Part shown: positions 26,071 through 33,605 of the stretch, piece by piece
Layout of the letters: the number at the start of each line of letters is the position of its first letter
Position numbering within the stretch: the stretch's first letter is position 1
Source of the DNA: Paludibacteraceae bacterium
Lineage (GTDB): Bacteria > Bacteroidota > Bacteroidia > Bacteroidales > Paludibacteraceae
Direction: 5' to 3'
DNA length: 64,000 bases
Assembly (NCBI GenBank): GCA_024692565.1
Contig: JAILMN010000005.1
Location: 22,832-86,831 of the forward strand
Notes under the pieces: model-generated
What the model was told of the DNA's origin: nothing
Databases searched by the model: none
What the model saw: only the letters and a program-made list of their open reading frames with translations
Program-made: the position numbers and the translations under genes

Positions 26071-26133
26071 TAAAGACCAAAATAAATAATGTTTAACCAT
26101 TAAAGTGTGCCCGGACTTATAGGGTAAAAAGCC

Positions 26134-27417
26134 ATGAAATGTCAATCAAAATTTAATGTGCGGTCAATGTCTTTCTGCACAATGTTTTTTTTAGTCGGAA
26201 TTTGCTTTTGCATGTCTTCATGTTCTCAATCATTAGAAAAGAAAATTGAGAAGTATGAAAAAGAAGGCAAAACAATCCTTTCAAGCACCATAGGACTAGA
26301 GGTAAAGCATCCTTGTATTGTATTCTCAGATGACAAAGGTGTATATGTTGATAATCTAAAAGAAGTATACCAAAGCATTGATTTTAACAAGGAATACACA
26401 ATTGTAATTTCCTCATTATCTATTCCGAGCGATAAACCTGAAATAAAAATTGATGTGGAAGAAATCCCAATGAAACATACATTTTCCACAGAAGAATTGG
26501 AGTCTTACGAAATCTATCCTATAGGAGATTGGGCTACTTTCCTACGAGGCAAGAATGATTGGGGGTCAGACATCCCAAATTACATTCTGCAAAAGGGTTC
26601 TAACACTCTCTATAGTGTATCTTTAGACAATGTATTTTGGAATAGTAGGTATCATCTACAATATGCGACAGGCGAAGAAGAAGATGCGGCTTTGCCAGCA
26701 GCCGTAGGTGAGGAGGGCGAAATGGAAGAGGAAGAATATATTACTATTCCATTATTCGGCGAGTATAAACAATTCCAAAATGGCTATGCTAATCTTGCAA
26801 TTTATTTTGAAAATTGCGACCAAAAGTTCTTTAGTTGGTTAAAAAGTGAATATGAATATCGCCAGACATTATTTTCTGCTAATCTAACTATAACCAAAGA
26901 TCATTTCTTTGATGCATCGACTATTAAGACTGTTACTTTCTTTGGCACAACGTTTCAAACCTCTGAAATTGGAAGTAATGCTATGTATGCGGAAGTGGCA
27001 AAACTCATTTACAATGATTATGTAGCTGAAAAACAAAAAGAAGCTGAAGAAGAACAGCAAGAAAGAGTTCAAAACATCCTCGACCAATGTACAAGTTTAG
27101 CCCAAATACGCCAAGACATAAGTCGCAATAAAATTCAAGCAGAACAGAAATATAGCGGAAAAAAGATATTGTTGGATGTTACCCTTAGTACAATAAGACG
27201 CGTAGATACTCGATACGCAAGCAATCAATATTGTTTGGAGCATAATTACGTAGGAGCAGAATTATCAGAATATCTTGACCTATACATATATACCGATGAT
27301 GAATCGTTTATACAATTGGATTATCCTCATAGGTGTGTAGTTGCGGGTATTCTTGACGTTAGTAGCTCTAGTTACAATACATTTAGAGTTGAAGATTGCG
27401 AATTGGTTCTCTACTAA
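26134..27417 (+). CDS. AT-rich hypothetical lipoprotein with C-terminal OB-fold-like domain
   Basis: A 427-residue protein with a hydrophobic leader and probable lipobox (FCMSSC, Cys near residue 30). The middle contains an acidic, low-complexity segment (EEEDAALPAAVGEEGEMEEE). A Lys/Glu-rich predicted coiled coil follows (EKQKEAEEEQQERVQNILDQ). The last 95 residues (KYSGKKILLDVTLSTIRRV) resemble the tRNA_anti-like/OB-fold domain of other Bacteroidota envelope proteins; this is an inference from pattern. Codon use is far more AT-rich than in flanking housekeeping genes. No function is recognised. Confidence 0.72.
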   Translation: MKCQSKFNVRSMSFCTMFFLVGICFCMSSCSQSLEKKIEKYEKEGKTILSSTIGLEVKHPCIVFSDDKGVYVDNLKEVYQSIDFNKEYTIVISSLSIPSDKPEIKIDVEEIPMKHTFSTEELESYEIYPIGDWATFLRGKNDWGSDIPNYILQKGSNTLYSVSLDNVFWNSRYHLQYATGEEEDAALPAAVGEEGEMEEEEYITIPLFGEYKQFQNGYANLAIYFENCDQKFFSWLKSEYEYRQTLFSANLTITKDHFFDASTIKTVTFFGTTFQTSEIGSNAMYAEVAKLIYNDYVAEKQKEAEEEQQERVQNILDQCTSLAQIRQDISRNKIQAEQKYSGKKILLDVTLSTIRRVDTRYASNQYCLEHNYVGAELSEYLDLYIYTDDESFIQLDYPHRCVVAGILDVSSSSYNTFRVEDCELVLY

Positions 27418-27469
27418 AGACCACATTGTCCGATGTTAATATGGTTAACAATTTAAGATTTATGACACA

Positions 27470-29188
27470 ATGAGAACACGAAGAATTATTTTCAATTTGC
27501 TGCTTTTTCTAAGTTGCTCAGCAGCGCACGCGGAGTATGCGTTAATAAATCAAGTCGTTTATTGGCTTAATGATGAACATTCTACCGCAATCATTAAAAA
27601 CTTCGTAACGACAGGCGGAACTATTACTGTACCACCTTACGTGACGTATCAAGGTGTTAAATACGAAGTAGTTGGTATTGCTAAGTATGATTTCAAAACA
27701 AGCACAAGAAACACATATAACGTGTCGTCCGCGCTCTTTGGAGATGGGTTGCTCACAGATCTTGCAACACTTGATGCAGCAGAAAGGGAAAGAGCAGAGA
27801 GACCTTTTAGATACGACTATGATGCAATAAGACCAACAATTACCGCACTCAATTTGCCTAATACGTTATTAACGATAAGCAAAGGTGCGTTTGATGGTAT
27901 GAAGAGTCTAAAGTCACTTGTCATTCCTGCATCCGTAAAGTATCTTCCAGATGACGGATTCTTTGGCTCAAATCATATCTTTAAGAGTTACTTGCCTAAT
28001 CTTAAGAGCATCACAATCCTTGGTTTACCAGAATTTGAAGCTTATGTTAATGATAAGAAATGCACTATAACCATTACCTCACAAGACGAGAATGGAAATT
28101 TGAATTATGTGGAACTCATCAAAGAGAAATTCGACCTGTCATATTGTCGCAATCTGGTTTCCTTCAGCATGCCGGAATATGAAAAAAGAACGCCCACGAT
28201 AAAGGCCTTCTATAAGGCAAATAAGGATTTAGAGACCGAAACGAGACAATATAATTCTAATTTGAATAAGGTATTAACAAAGGCAGGTTTGAATATTCCT
28301 GTTCCGGCATTAAAAGATGAAGCATGTGTTAATGCGCAAACGGTACAGGAAGCATATAACCAAGCGCATCTATATCTTGAAAGCATGTTTAAGAACTGTA
28401 ATGCCTATGCAATGTTGTATGATTCCCTTATGAATCAACTCAAACAACATCCGTATTATGACGGCTCGGTTCTTCCTGCCAAAATCCCGGTATTAGATCC
28501 ACAAGAGCCGCAGACATCAACTATTGCAGCACTCTCTAAGACGAATAGAGCAGAGTTAATCGCAGAGTACCGTGAGCTTACAAATGAGGATATGGAACGC
28601 AACTTGAAATTCAATCATCCTGACAAATATATTGCTGGATATATTAGTGTACACCCGGAGAAAAAAGAAGTTGTCGAAAAATTATTTTTGGATTATCGAT
28701 GTGAAGATACCCAAACGCAGTACAAATACATTATTGCATATTTGGAGGATGGTAGGATTGCAAGGACTTGCAGACAATCTCTTTGGTATACAAAGAGTCA
28801 ATTATTTGATTCCCAAGAGGAATTTGACTTATCATATGACAAAGCAAGATCAGACAAAGACTTTAAAAGAGAGCTTTCTCGTAGAGAAGATTCTTTCCAG
28901 CAGTTAAGTGACCTGAAGTATTATGTGCCTATTCATATCAAAAAAATCAATTTAAGCAATATTGACAAGAAACCGAATGAAGAAACATCTAAAGTAATCG
29001 AAATTCTGAATACCTTGAAACGGACATACTTTTATGATCGCGCTGCCACATATCTTATTGAGACATTCCCTAAAGTGGCAAAGGAATATGAAAAGAACGG
29101 TCTGCATTTCAAGTCTAAAGTAGAGTTTTTTGATGCGTACACCTCAGATTCCTATAGTAGCATTCTCAAAGGGAAAAAGAAAAAATAA
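27470..29188 (+). CDS. Exported protein with short BspA/LRR_5-like region, function unknown
   Basis: A 572-residue protein with signal peptide (FNLLLFLSCSAAHA). Residues about 20-190 look like degenerate LRR_5/BspA-type repeats: GGTITVPPYVTYQGVKYEV, ALNLPNTLLTISKGAFDGM and LKSLVIPASVKYLPDDGFF. The remainder is predominantly helical and charged, with a basic end (GKKKK). AT-rich like the gene before it. It follows by 52 bp and is probably in the same transcription unit, under leader L1. I do not recognise the C-terminal part. Confidence 0.72.
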   Translation: MRTRRIIFNLLLFLSCSAAHAEYALINQVVYWLNDEHSTAIIKNFVTTGGTITVPPYVTYQGVKYEVVGIAKYDFKTSTRNTYNVSSALFGDGLLTDLATLDAAERERAERPFRYDYDAIRPTITALNLPNTLLTISKGAFDGMKSLKSLVIPASVKYLPDDGFFGSNHIFKSYLPNLKSITILGLPEFEAYVNDKKCTITITSQDENGNLNYVELIKEKFDLSYCRNLVSFSMPEYEKRTPTIKAFYKANKDLETETRQYNSNLNKVLTKAGLNIPVPALKDEACVNAQTVQEAYNQAHLYLESMFKNCNAYAMLYDSLMNQLKQHPYYDGSVLPAKIPVLDPQEPQTSTIAALSKTNRAELIAEYRELTNEDMERNLKFNHPDKYIAGYISVHPEKKEVVEKLFLDYRCEDTQTQYKYIIAYLEDGRIARTCRQSLWYTKSQLFDSQEEFDLSYDKARSDKDFKRELSRREDSFQQLSDLKYYVPIHIKKINLSNIDKKPNEETSKVIEILNTLKRTYFYDRAATYLIETFPKVAKEYEKNGLHFKSKVEFFDAYTSDSYSSILKGKKKK

Positions 29189-29214
29189 TCGGTCGAACTT
29201 AAATGATAGTAAAT

Positions 29215-29703
29215 ATGAAAAAGACATTAACAATCATACTTCTATTGGCAATCTTTATGCCAATGGTAAATGCACAATCCAATAAAGTGCTATTTTATCT
29301 AAAAACGGATGTAAAACCTGATGCAGAAAGTAAGGCAGTAGCCGTACCAGAATCAACAACAAACGATGGATCTTCAGAAGATGATGTTGTTTTTGTATTA
29401 GTTGAGTCCATGCCTGAGTTCCCGGGTGGTCAGCAAGCCTTATTCAAGTATCTGAGCGAGAACGTGAAATATCCGGTTATTGCTCAAGAGAACGGAATCC
29501 AAGGCCGTGTTATCTGCCAGTTCGTAGTGAACAAAGATGGTTCGATTGATGATATTGAGGTTGTTCGTTCGGGTGGTGACCCATCGTTGGACAAAGAAGC
29601 TATCCGCGTCATCAAGTCGATGCCTAAGTGGAAACCGGGTAAGCAGCGTGGTAAAGCTGTGCGTGTAAAATATTCAGTACCGGTTAACTTCAAGTTAGAG
29701 TAA
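29215..29703 (+). CDS. Exported TonB C-terminal domain protein
   Basis: A 162-residue protein with a cleavable-looking signal (MKKTLTIILLLAIFMPMVNA). The TonB C-terminal domain covers about residues 70-160: PEFPGGQQALFKYLSENVKY, GRVICQFVVNKDGSI, AIRVIKSMPKWKPG and VRVKYSVPVNFKL. Classical TonB is anchored by an uncleaved helix and has a proline-rich spacer. This one is short and ends its signal in VNAQ, so it may be periplasmic and not energise transport directly. The ATG at 29215 is preferred to the one at 29203. Confidence 0.82.
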   Translation: MKKTLTIILLLAIFMPMVNAQSNKVLFYLKTDVKPDAESKAVAVPESTTNDGSSEDDVVFVLVESMPEFPGGQQALFKYLSENVKYPVIAQENGIQGRVICQFVVNKDGSIDDIEVVRSGGDPSLDKEAIRVIKSMPKWKPGKQRGKAVRVKYSVPVNFKLE

Positions 29704-29771
29704 CTAACAAGAATGTATTAATTACATTCTTTTCGTCCATTAGTAGGACAATCTCATCGTCCGCTATTTCA

Positions 29772-29809
29772 TCCGAGACGTTCTTCCCCGAGCGCCTCGG
29801 AGTTTTTTG
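29772..29809 (+). terminator. Terminator after the TonB-domain gene
   Basis: TCCGAG pairs with CTCGGA across a roughly 18-nt loop and is followed by a T-run (gttttttg). The module is preceded by a partial rrGGACnn..CATCGTCC stem. The same arrangement recurs after the LRR gene at 62896-62955. Confidence 0.7.
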
Positions 29810-29870
29810 TACCTATTTTTCAGAAAAACCCCATTAAATATCATTTTCTTAACAATTCCCTGCTCAAAAA

Positions 29871-29903
29871 TTTGCATATATCAAAAATTTTTTGTATCTT
29901 TGC
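29871..29903 (+). promoter_or_regulatory. Promoter with no gene immediately downstream
   Basis: TTTGCATATATC at 29871 and TATCTTTGC at 29895-29903 form a strong match. The next annotated start is about 350 nt away and has its own promoter, so this one probably drives a non-coding or very short transcript. Confidence 0.75.
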
Positions 29904-29904
29904 A

Positions 29905-30190
29905 GCAGATTTGAGAGATAGGGAAGATTAGAGGGGGTGAGATGGTAATGAAAGGGTGTTCTGGTTGGCACAAGCAACCATTGAGCACCCTTTCAGCATC
30001 CATTGAGCATCCATTGGAACATGGTGGAAACCTCGTGGAGAGTGGTAGAATATTGCCACAAAAGACGATACACGGCACAAAGGGCACGCAAAGGGGGCAC
30101 ATTAGAGTCTGAAAGGAGGCGAATCGGACCAATATCGTATCCTGCACCACCTTATATATACTATGTATATATCCCGTGATTTTTGGGAAA
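29905..30190 (+). ncRNA. Candidate non-coding transcript with a strong hairpin
   Basis: Downstream of the orphan promoter lies a near-perfect hairpin: GAAAGGGTG pairs with CACCCTTTC and TGGTTG with CAACCA (29947-29991). ATTGAGCA/CATCCATTG-type direct repeats follow at 29980-30017. A GGGAA/TTCCC hairpin at about 30184-30200 could end the transcript. A 56-codon frame (ATG at 29942) overlaps it but has no recognisable product. It could be a regulatory RNA or the decayed edge of a mobile element. Confidence 0.45.
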
Positions 30191-30206
30191 TAATTCCCGC
30201 TTTCTC

Positions 30207-30238
30207 TTGCACAATTCAGAAAAAAGCAGTACCTTTGC
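30207..30238 (+). promoter_or_regulatory. Promoter for the thioredoxin-like/DUF6029/Omp28 genes
   Basis: TTGCACAATTC at 30207 and TACCTTTGC at 30230-30238 match the regional promoter pattern, about 20 bp before the ATG codons at 30252 and 30261. Confidence 0.78.
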
Positions 30239-30260
30239 ACCCGATTTTAAAATGAGTATT

Positions 30261-30731
30261 ATGAAACGGATCGGAATAAGTTTGCTATTGGCACTATGGG
30301 TGCTGAGCAGTATGGCGGCGTTGCCCGAAGTGACGCTGCGCGATATCGACGGCAAAACAGTTAACGTGGCTGCATTAGCCAAAAGCGGCAAGCCGGTGAT
30401 TATTTCGTTCTTTGCGACCTGGTGCAAGCCTTGCATGAACGAGTTGAAAGCCATTCAAGAGCTCTACCCGGACTGGCAAGAGGAGACGGGCGTAGAGATG
30501 TATATCGTCTCGATTGACCAGGCGCAAGATTCGCACAAAGTGGCGTCGTTAGTGAACGGCAACGGTTGGGAATATCATGTTCTACTCGACCCTAACGGTA
30601 CACTTAAACGCGCTATGAATGTGCAGAATATCCCGCATTTGTTCGTTATAGACAGCAAAGGCAAAACGGTATACAATCACGCAGGCTATAACACCGGCGA
30701 TGAGGAAGATATTCGGAAATATCTTAAGTAG
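30261..30731 (+). CDS. Exported thioredoxin-like protein (TlpA/ResA type)
   Basis: A 156-residue protein with signal peptide (GISLLLALWVLSSMAALP) and a complete thioredoxin fold. The active site is SFFATWCKPCMNEL, with MYIVSIDQ and the cis-proline segment QNIPHLFVIDSKG. It would act as a periplasmic thiol-disulfide reductase or a reducer of envelope proteins. The ATG at 30261 is chosen as the start of the signal peptide; one at 30252 is possible. It overlaps the next gene by 32 bp. The downstream Omp28-type proteins carry CxxC motifs and may be partners. Confidence 0.9.
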   Translation: MKRIGISLLLALWVLSSMAALPEVTLRDIDGKTVNVAALAKSGKPVIISFFATWCKPCMNELKAIQELYPDWQEETGVEMYIVSIDQAQDSHKVASLVNGNGWEYHVLLDPNGTLKRAMNVQNIPHLFVIDSKGKTVYNHAGYNTGDEEDIRKYLK

Positions 30732-32343
30732 CATCATCCTTTGTTCCGCACTCACTGTCCCTTTGTCCGTTTGGGCAAATGACACGGTATATGTGAGCGG
30801 CGGACTGATGCATGACGGACTATTGGACTGGACGCCTGTGATGTACCACAGCAATAGTTATTTTGATATGTCGGTGCACTATCGGAACGACTCCAACCAT
30901 GCCCATTTCCGTGCTTTGCGTGCGAGTACGCGTCTGGAACTGACCCAATGGCCGTTGCCCGGGTTTGATGAACCGGGTTTTGCGGGCCACGGAATCGGTC
31001 ATCTGAGTGTTGCAGCGGCTTTTGACTGGGGCGAGATCACGGTAGGCGACGTGTACGGACAATTCGGTTCGGGTTTGATTCTAAGCTTGTATGAAGACCG
31101 GGCACTCGGTATTGACGGCTCGCTTCGTGGCGCAAAAGTGGATTTGATACCCTATAAAGGCATTCATCTGACCGCGTTAGGAGGCAAGCAGAGACGTTAT
31201 TGGAATTGCTATACCGACCATGCCTGGGGATGGAACTACACGCGCGATGCAGCATTAGGCGCAGATATAGAATTGAGTATCGACCAATGGTCGGCTGCCA
31301 TGCAGGAACATGACCTCCGCTGGACTATCGGCGGCAGTTGGGTATCAAAATACGAAGCGTTTGACACCATTATTGCGCCTATCGGCGGAAATACGCTGTA
31401 TATGTATAACTTGCCGCAATGGGTCGGTGCCGGAGATGTGAGAACGCGTTTTGGTGTAAAAGGGTTTGAACTTCTTTTTGAATATGCCCGCAAAGCCAAT
31501 GATCCATGCGCAGAAAACCATTACTCGTATGACCCGGGTCAAGCCTATCTGGCGAGTATCGGCTATTCGCGCAAAGGACTGTCCGTACTGGCCCAATTCA
31601 AATACTCGTACAACATGTGTTTTCGTTCCGAACGGCAAGGAACCGGTCTATGCGGACGATTGAACCACATGCCGGCTTTCACGCAGCAGCACACCTATGC
31701 CTTGGCGGCGCTCTACCCGTACGCCACCAACTACAGCGGGGCGGAGTTAGCCGTGCAGGGCGAAGTGCGTTATACCTGGTCGAAGAAGTCCAAGATGGGT
31801 GGACGCTACGGCACCACGATGAAATGGAGCGGGAGTTATATCCACGGCATGAACGGCATCGGCGAAGCGTACACAGACGTTCATTGGGAGCTGAACAAAC
31901 GGATTTCCAAAAACTGGTGGCTCAACGCGATGCTGATGTATCAGGCGTACAATCAATATGCGGTAGAAGGTCACGGCGGTATGATCCGTTCGGGCATCGC
32001 GGTTTTGGACGCGCGGGTGCGAGTGAATGACAACGTGTCCATGCGCGGCGAGGTGCAGTATCTGTATTCCCCGAATCACGAAGGCCAATGGTGCTTCGCG
32101 CTGTATGAGTTGAATCTCTATCACCACTGGACGATTAGCGGACAATGGTTATATAATATCGGTTTCGCGCCCGATGCCACGCATGAGCATTACTACACGT
32201 TCGGGTTGACCTGTAACTACGGTGCCCATCGTGCCAACATAGGATATACCAAAACCCGCGAAGGCTTTAACTGCTCCGGCGGTGTTTGTCGTTTCATACC
32301 TCAGATGAAAGGAATATGCGCAAGTTATTCGTTTACATTTTAG
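30700..32343 (+). CDS. DUF6029-like outer-membrane beta-barrel protein
   Basis: A 547-residue protein with signal peptide (ILCSALTVPLSVWA). The mature protein opens VYVSGGLMHDGLLDWTPV and has dense beta-strand alternation through to ICASYSFTF, a typical barrel terminus. The arrangement next to thioredoxin-like and Omp28 genes matches the DUF6029 family of Bacteroidales; this is from recall. Function unknown, probably an outer-membrane protein. It overlaps the thioredoxin-like gene by 32 bp and the following lipoprotein gene by 28 bp. Confidence 0.75.
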   Translation: MRKIFGNILSSIILCSALTVPLSVWANDTVYVSGGLMHDGLLDWTPVMYHSNSYFDMSVHYRNDSNHAHFRALRASTRLELTQWPLPGFDEPGFAGHGIGHLSVAAAFDWGEITVGDVYGQFGSGLILSLYEDRALGIDGSLRGAKVDLIPYKGIHLTALGGKQRRYWNCYTDHAWGWNYTRDAALGADIELSIDQWSAAMQEHDLRWTIGGSWVSKYEAFDTIIAPIGGNTLYMYNLPQWVGAGDVRTRFGVKGFELLFEYARKANDPCAENHYSYDPGQAYLASIGYSRKGLSVLAQFKYSYNMCFRSERQGTGLCGRLNHMPAFTQQHTYALAALYPYATNYSGAELAVQGEVRYTWSKKSKMGGRYGTTMKWSGSYIHGMNGIGEAYTDVHWELNKRISKNWWLNAMLMYQAYNQYAVEGHGGMIRSGIAVLDARVRVNDNVSMRGEVQYLYSPNHEGQWCFALYELNLYHHWTISGQWLYNIGFAPDATHEHYYTFGLTCNYGAHRANIGYTKTREGFNCSGGVCRFIPQMKGICASYSFTF

Positions 32344-33116
32344 CGGCGCTCACTTTGGCGGGATGCGAAGTGATACGTGAAGAGGACAGGTTGATACCTG
32401 TGGAAACGCGGACGAGCGTTCGGCGTCACGTGCTGTTGGAGTTCACCGGTTTTCGGTGTGTCAACTGTCCGACGGCAGCCGAATTGGCGCAAAGCCTTGA
32501 GCAAACCTACGAGGGACAACTCTATACCGTTTCGCTGCACCCGGCATCCAATCCGTTCACGCAAGGCGCCTATGACTACACCTGCCCGGAAGCGGACTCT
32601 GTTTACCTATGGATGGGCGGCACGGCGACGACTCCCTTCCCTGCGGGCAATGTCAACATGCGGCGCTTGGGGGACGATTCTTTTGCGGATATGAGCCAAT
32701 GGGCCACGATGGTCTATGACGCGATGCAAGACACGGTAGCTCCGTATATCCGTTGCGTTTCTGCCGTTGCCGATACGACCCAGAGACAGGTCGATGTGCT
32801 GATTGAACATGTGCCTTCGATCGAAGCTCATATGGCTTGTTGGCTGATTGAAGACAGCGTTGCGGGCGTACAAGCCATGCCGGACGGAACGGTCAATACC
32901 CAGTATTTCCACCGCCACGTGCTGCGCGCCGCATGGAACCACCAGCCGTTCGGAGGGCCGACAAACGGTCAGGCATCGGAAAGACATATCTCGGTTGATC
33001 TACCCGAAGGATGCGATCCGCGTCATTGCAGCGTCATCGCTATGCTATTGGATAAAAACGATTTTCATATATTAAACGCACATGAAACTACTTTGGATTT
33101 TAGGACTGATTATTAG
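32316..33116 (+). CDS. Omp28-related lipoprotein with CxxC motif
   Basis: A 266-residue protein. The ATG at 32316 opens a lipoprotein signal (MRKLFVYILAALTLAGC). The mature part has HVLLEFTGFRCVNCPTAAEL, a thioredoxin-like strand followed by CVNC, and then LYTVSLHPASNPF and FPAGNVNMR. This is the Omp28-related family of Bacteroidota outer-membrane lipoproteins. The CxxC suggests redox activity or a structural disulfide. It overlaps DUF6029 by 28 bp and the next small gene by 35 bp. Confidence 0.82.
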   Translation: MRKLFVYILAALTLAGCEVIREEDRLIPVETRTSVRRHVLLEFTGFRCVNCPTAAELAQSLEQTYEGQLYTVSLHPASNPFTQGAYDYTCPEADSVYLWMGGTATTPFPAGNVNMRRLGDDSFADMSQWATMVYDAMQDTVAPYIRCVSAVADTTQRQVDVLIEHVPSIEAHMACWLIEDSVAGVQAMPDGTVNTQYFHRHVLRAAWNHQPFGGPTNGQASERHISVDLPEGCDPRHCSVIAMLLDKNDFHILNAHETTLDFRTDY

Positions 33117-33597
33117 CATTACCGGTTATGGAGACGTGCCGGCGGAAGGTCTGGAGTTAACCATCACGGAAGCCGAAGAGGACATCCTTTCCGGCGAGAT
33201 GCAAATGAATCTGGAAGGCACATTGCTATGCAATGAACCACTCTCCGTAACGATCACTCGCTCGGCGACCGAGCTGAAAGATGAATTCTGCTGCGCGGGG
33301 CAATGTACGGCAGGGAATGGAGAACTATCCGAGACCCTGCATTTTACACCCAACGGCTTAGCCACTTGGTTCAGCCATTATACGCCGGTTGCCGGATCGA
33401 ATGAGACGATCATCTATCGTTTTGATGACGGCATTGAGACGCAGACTATTACGGTGCATTACAACTATAGTGCACAAGGCGTTGAGACCGTAACCGGTAA
33501 CCCGTCAACCGTAACCCATAAGATCCTCCATAACGGACAACTGTTGATTCAACAGAACGATAAAACATATACCCCTAACGGAACCATCATTAACTAA
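33082..33597 (+). CDS. Small exported protein with C-terminal sorting-like tail
   Basis: A 171-residue protein with a short hydrophobic leader (MKLLWILGLIISITGYG). Its first 130 residues, about one beta-rich domain, resemble the C-terminal region of larger Omp28-type proteins, here encoded separately. The end HNGQLLIQQNDKTYTPNGT resembles tails of the proteins at 35762 and 60002. The linker codes through a heptamer repeat (33487-33521). It starts inside the preceding gene, so it may be its former C-terminal domain or a translationally coupled partner. Confidence 0.68.
   Translation: MKLLWILGLIISITGYGDVPAEGLELTITEAEEDILSGEMQMNLEGTLLCNEPLSVTITRSATELKDEFCCAGQCTAGNGELSETLHFTPNGLATWFSHYTPVAGSNETIIYRFDDGIETQTITVHYNYSAQGVETVTGNPSTVTHKILHNGQLLIQQNDKTYTPNGTIIN
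33487..33521. repeat. Five heptamer repeats inside a coding region
   Basis: accgtaa-ccggtaa-cccgtca-accgtaa-cccataa run in the linker just before the C-terminal tail. Gain or loss of one unit would shift the frame. Confidence 0.65.
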
Positions 33598-33605
33598 TTA
33601 TGCAT

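Noticed and set aside
29942..30112. A 56-codon frame downstream of the orphan promoter
   Set aside because: It is built from the hairpin and direct repeats, has no recognisable product, and the structure explains the sequence better.
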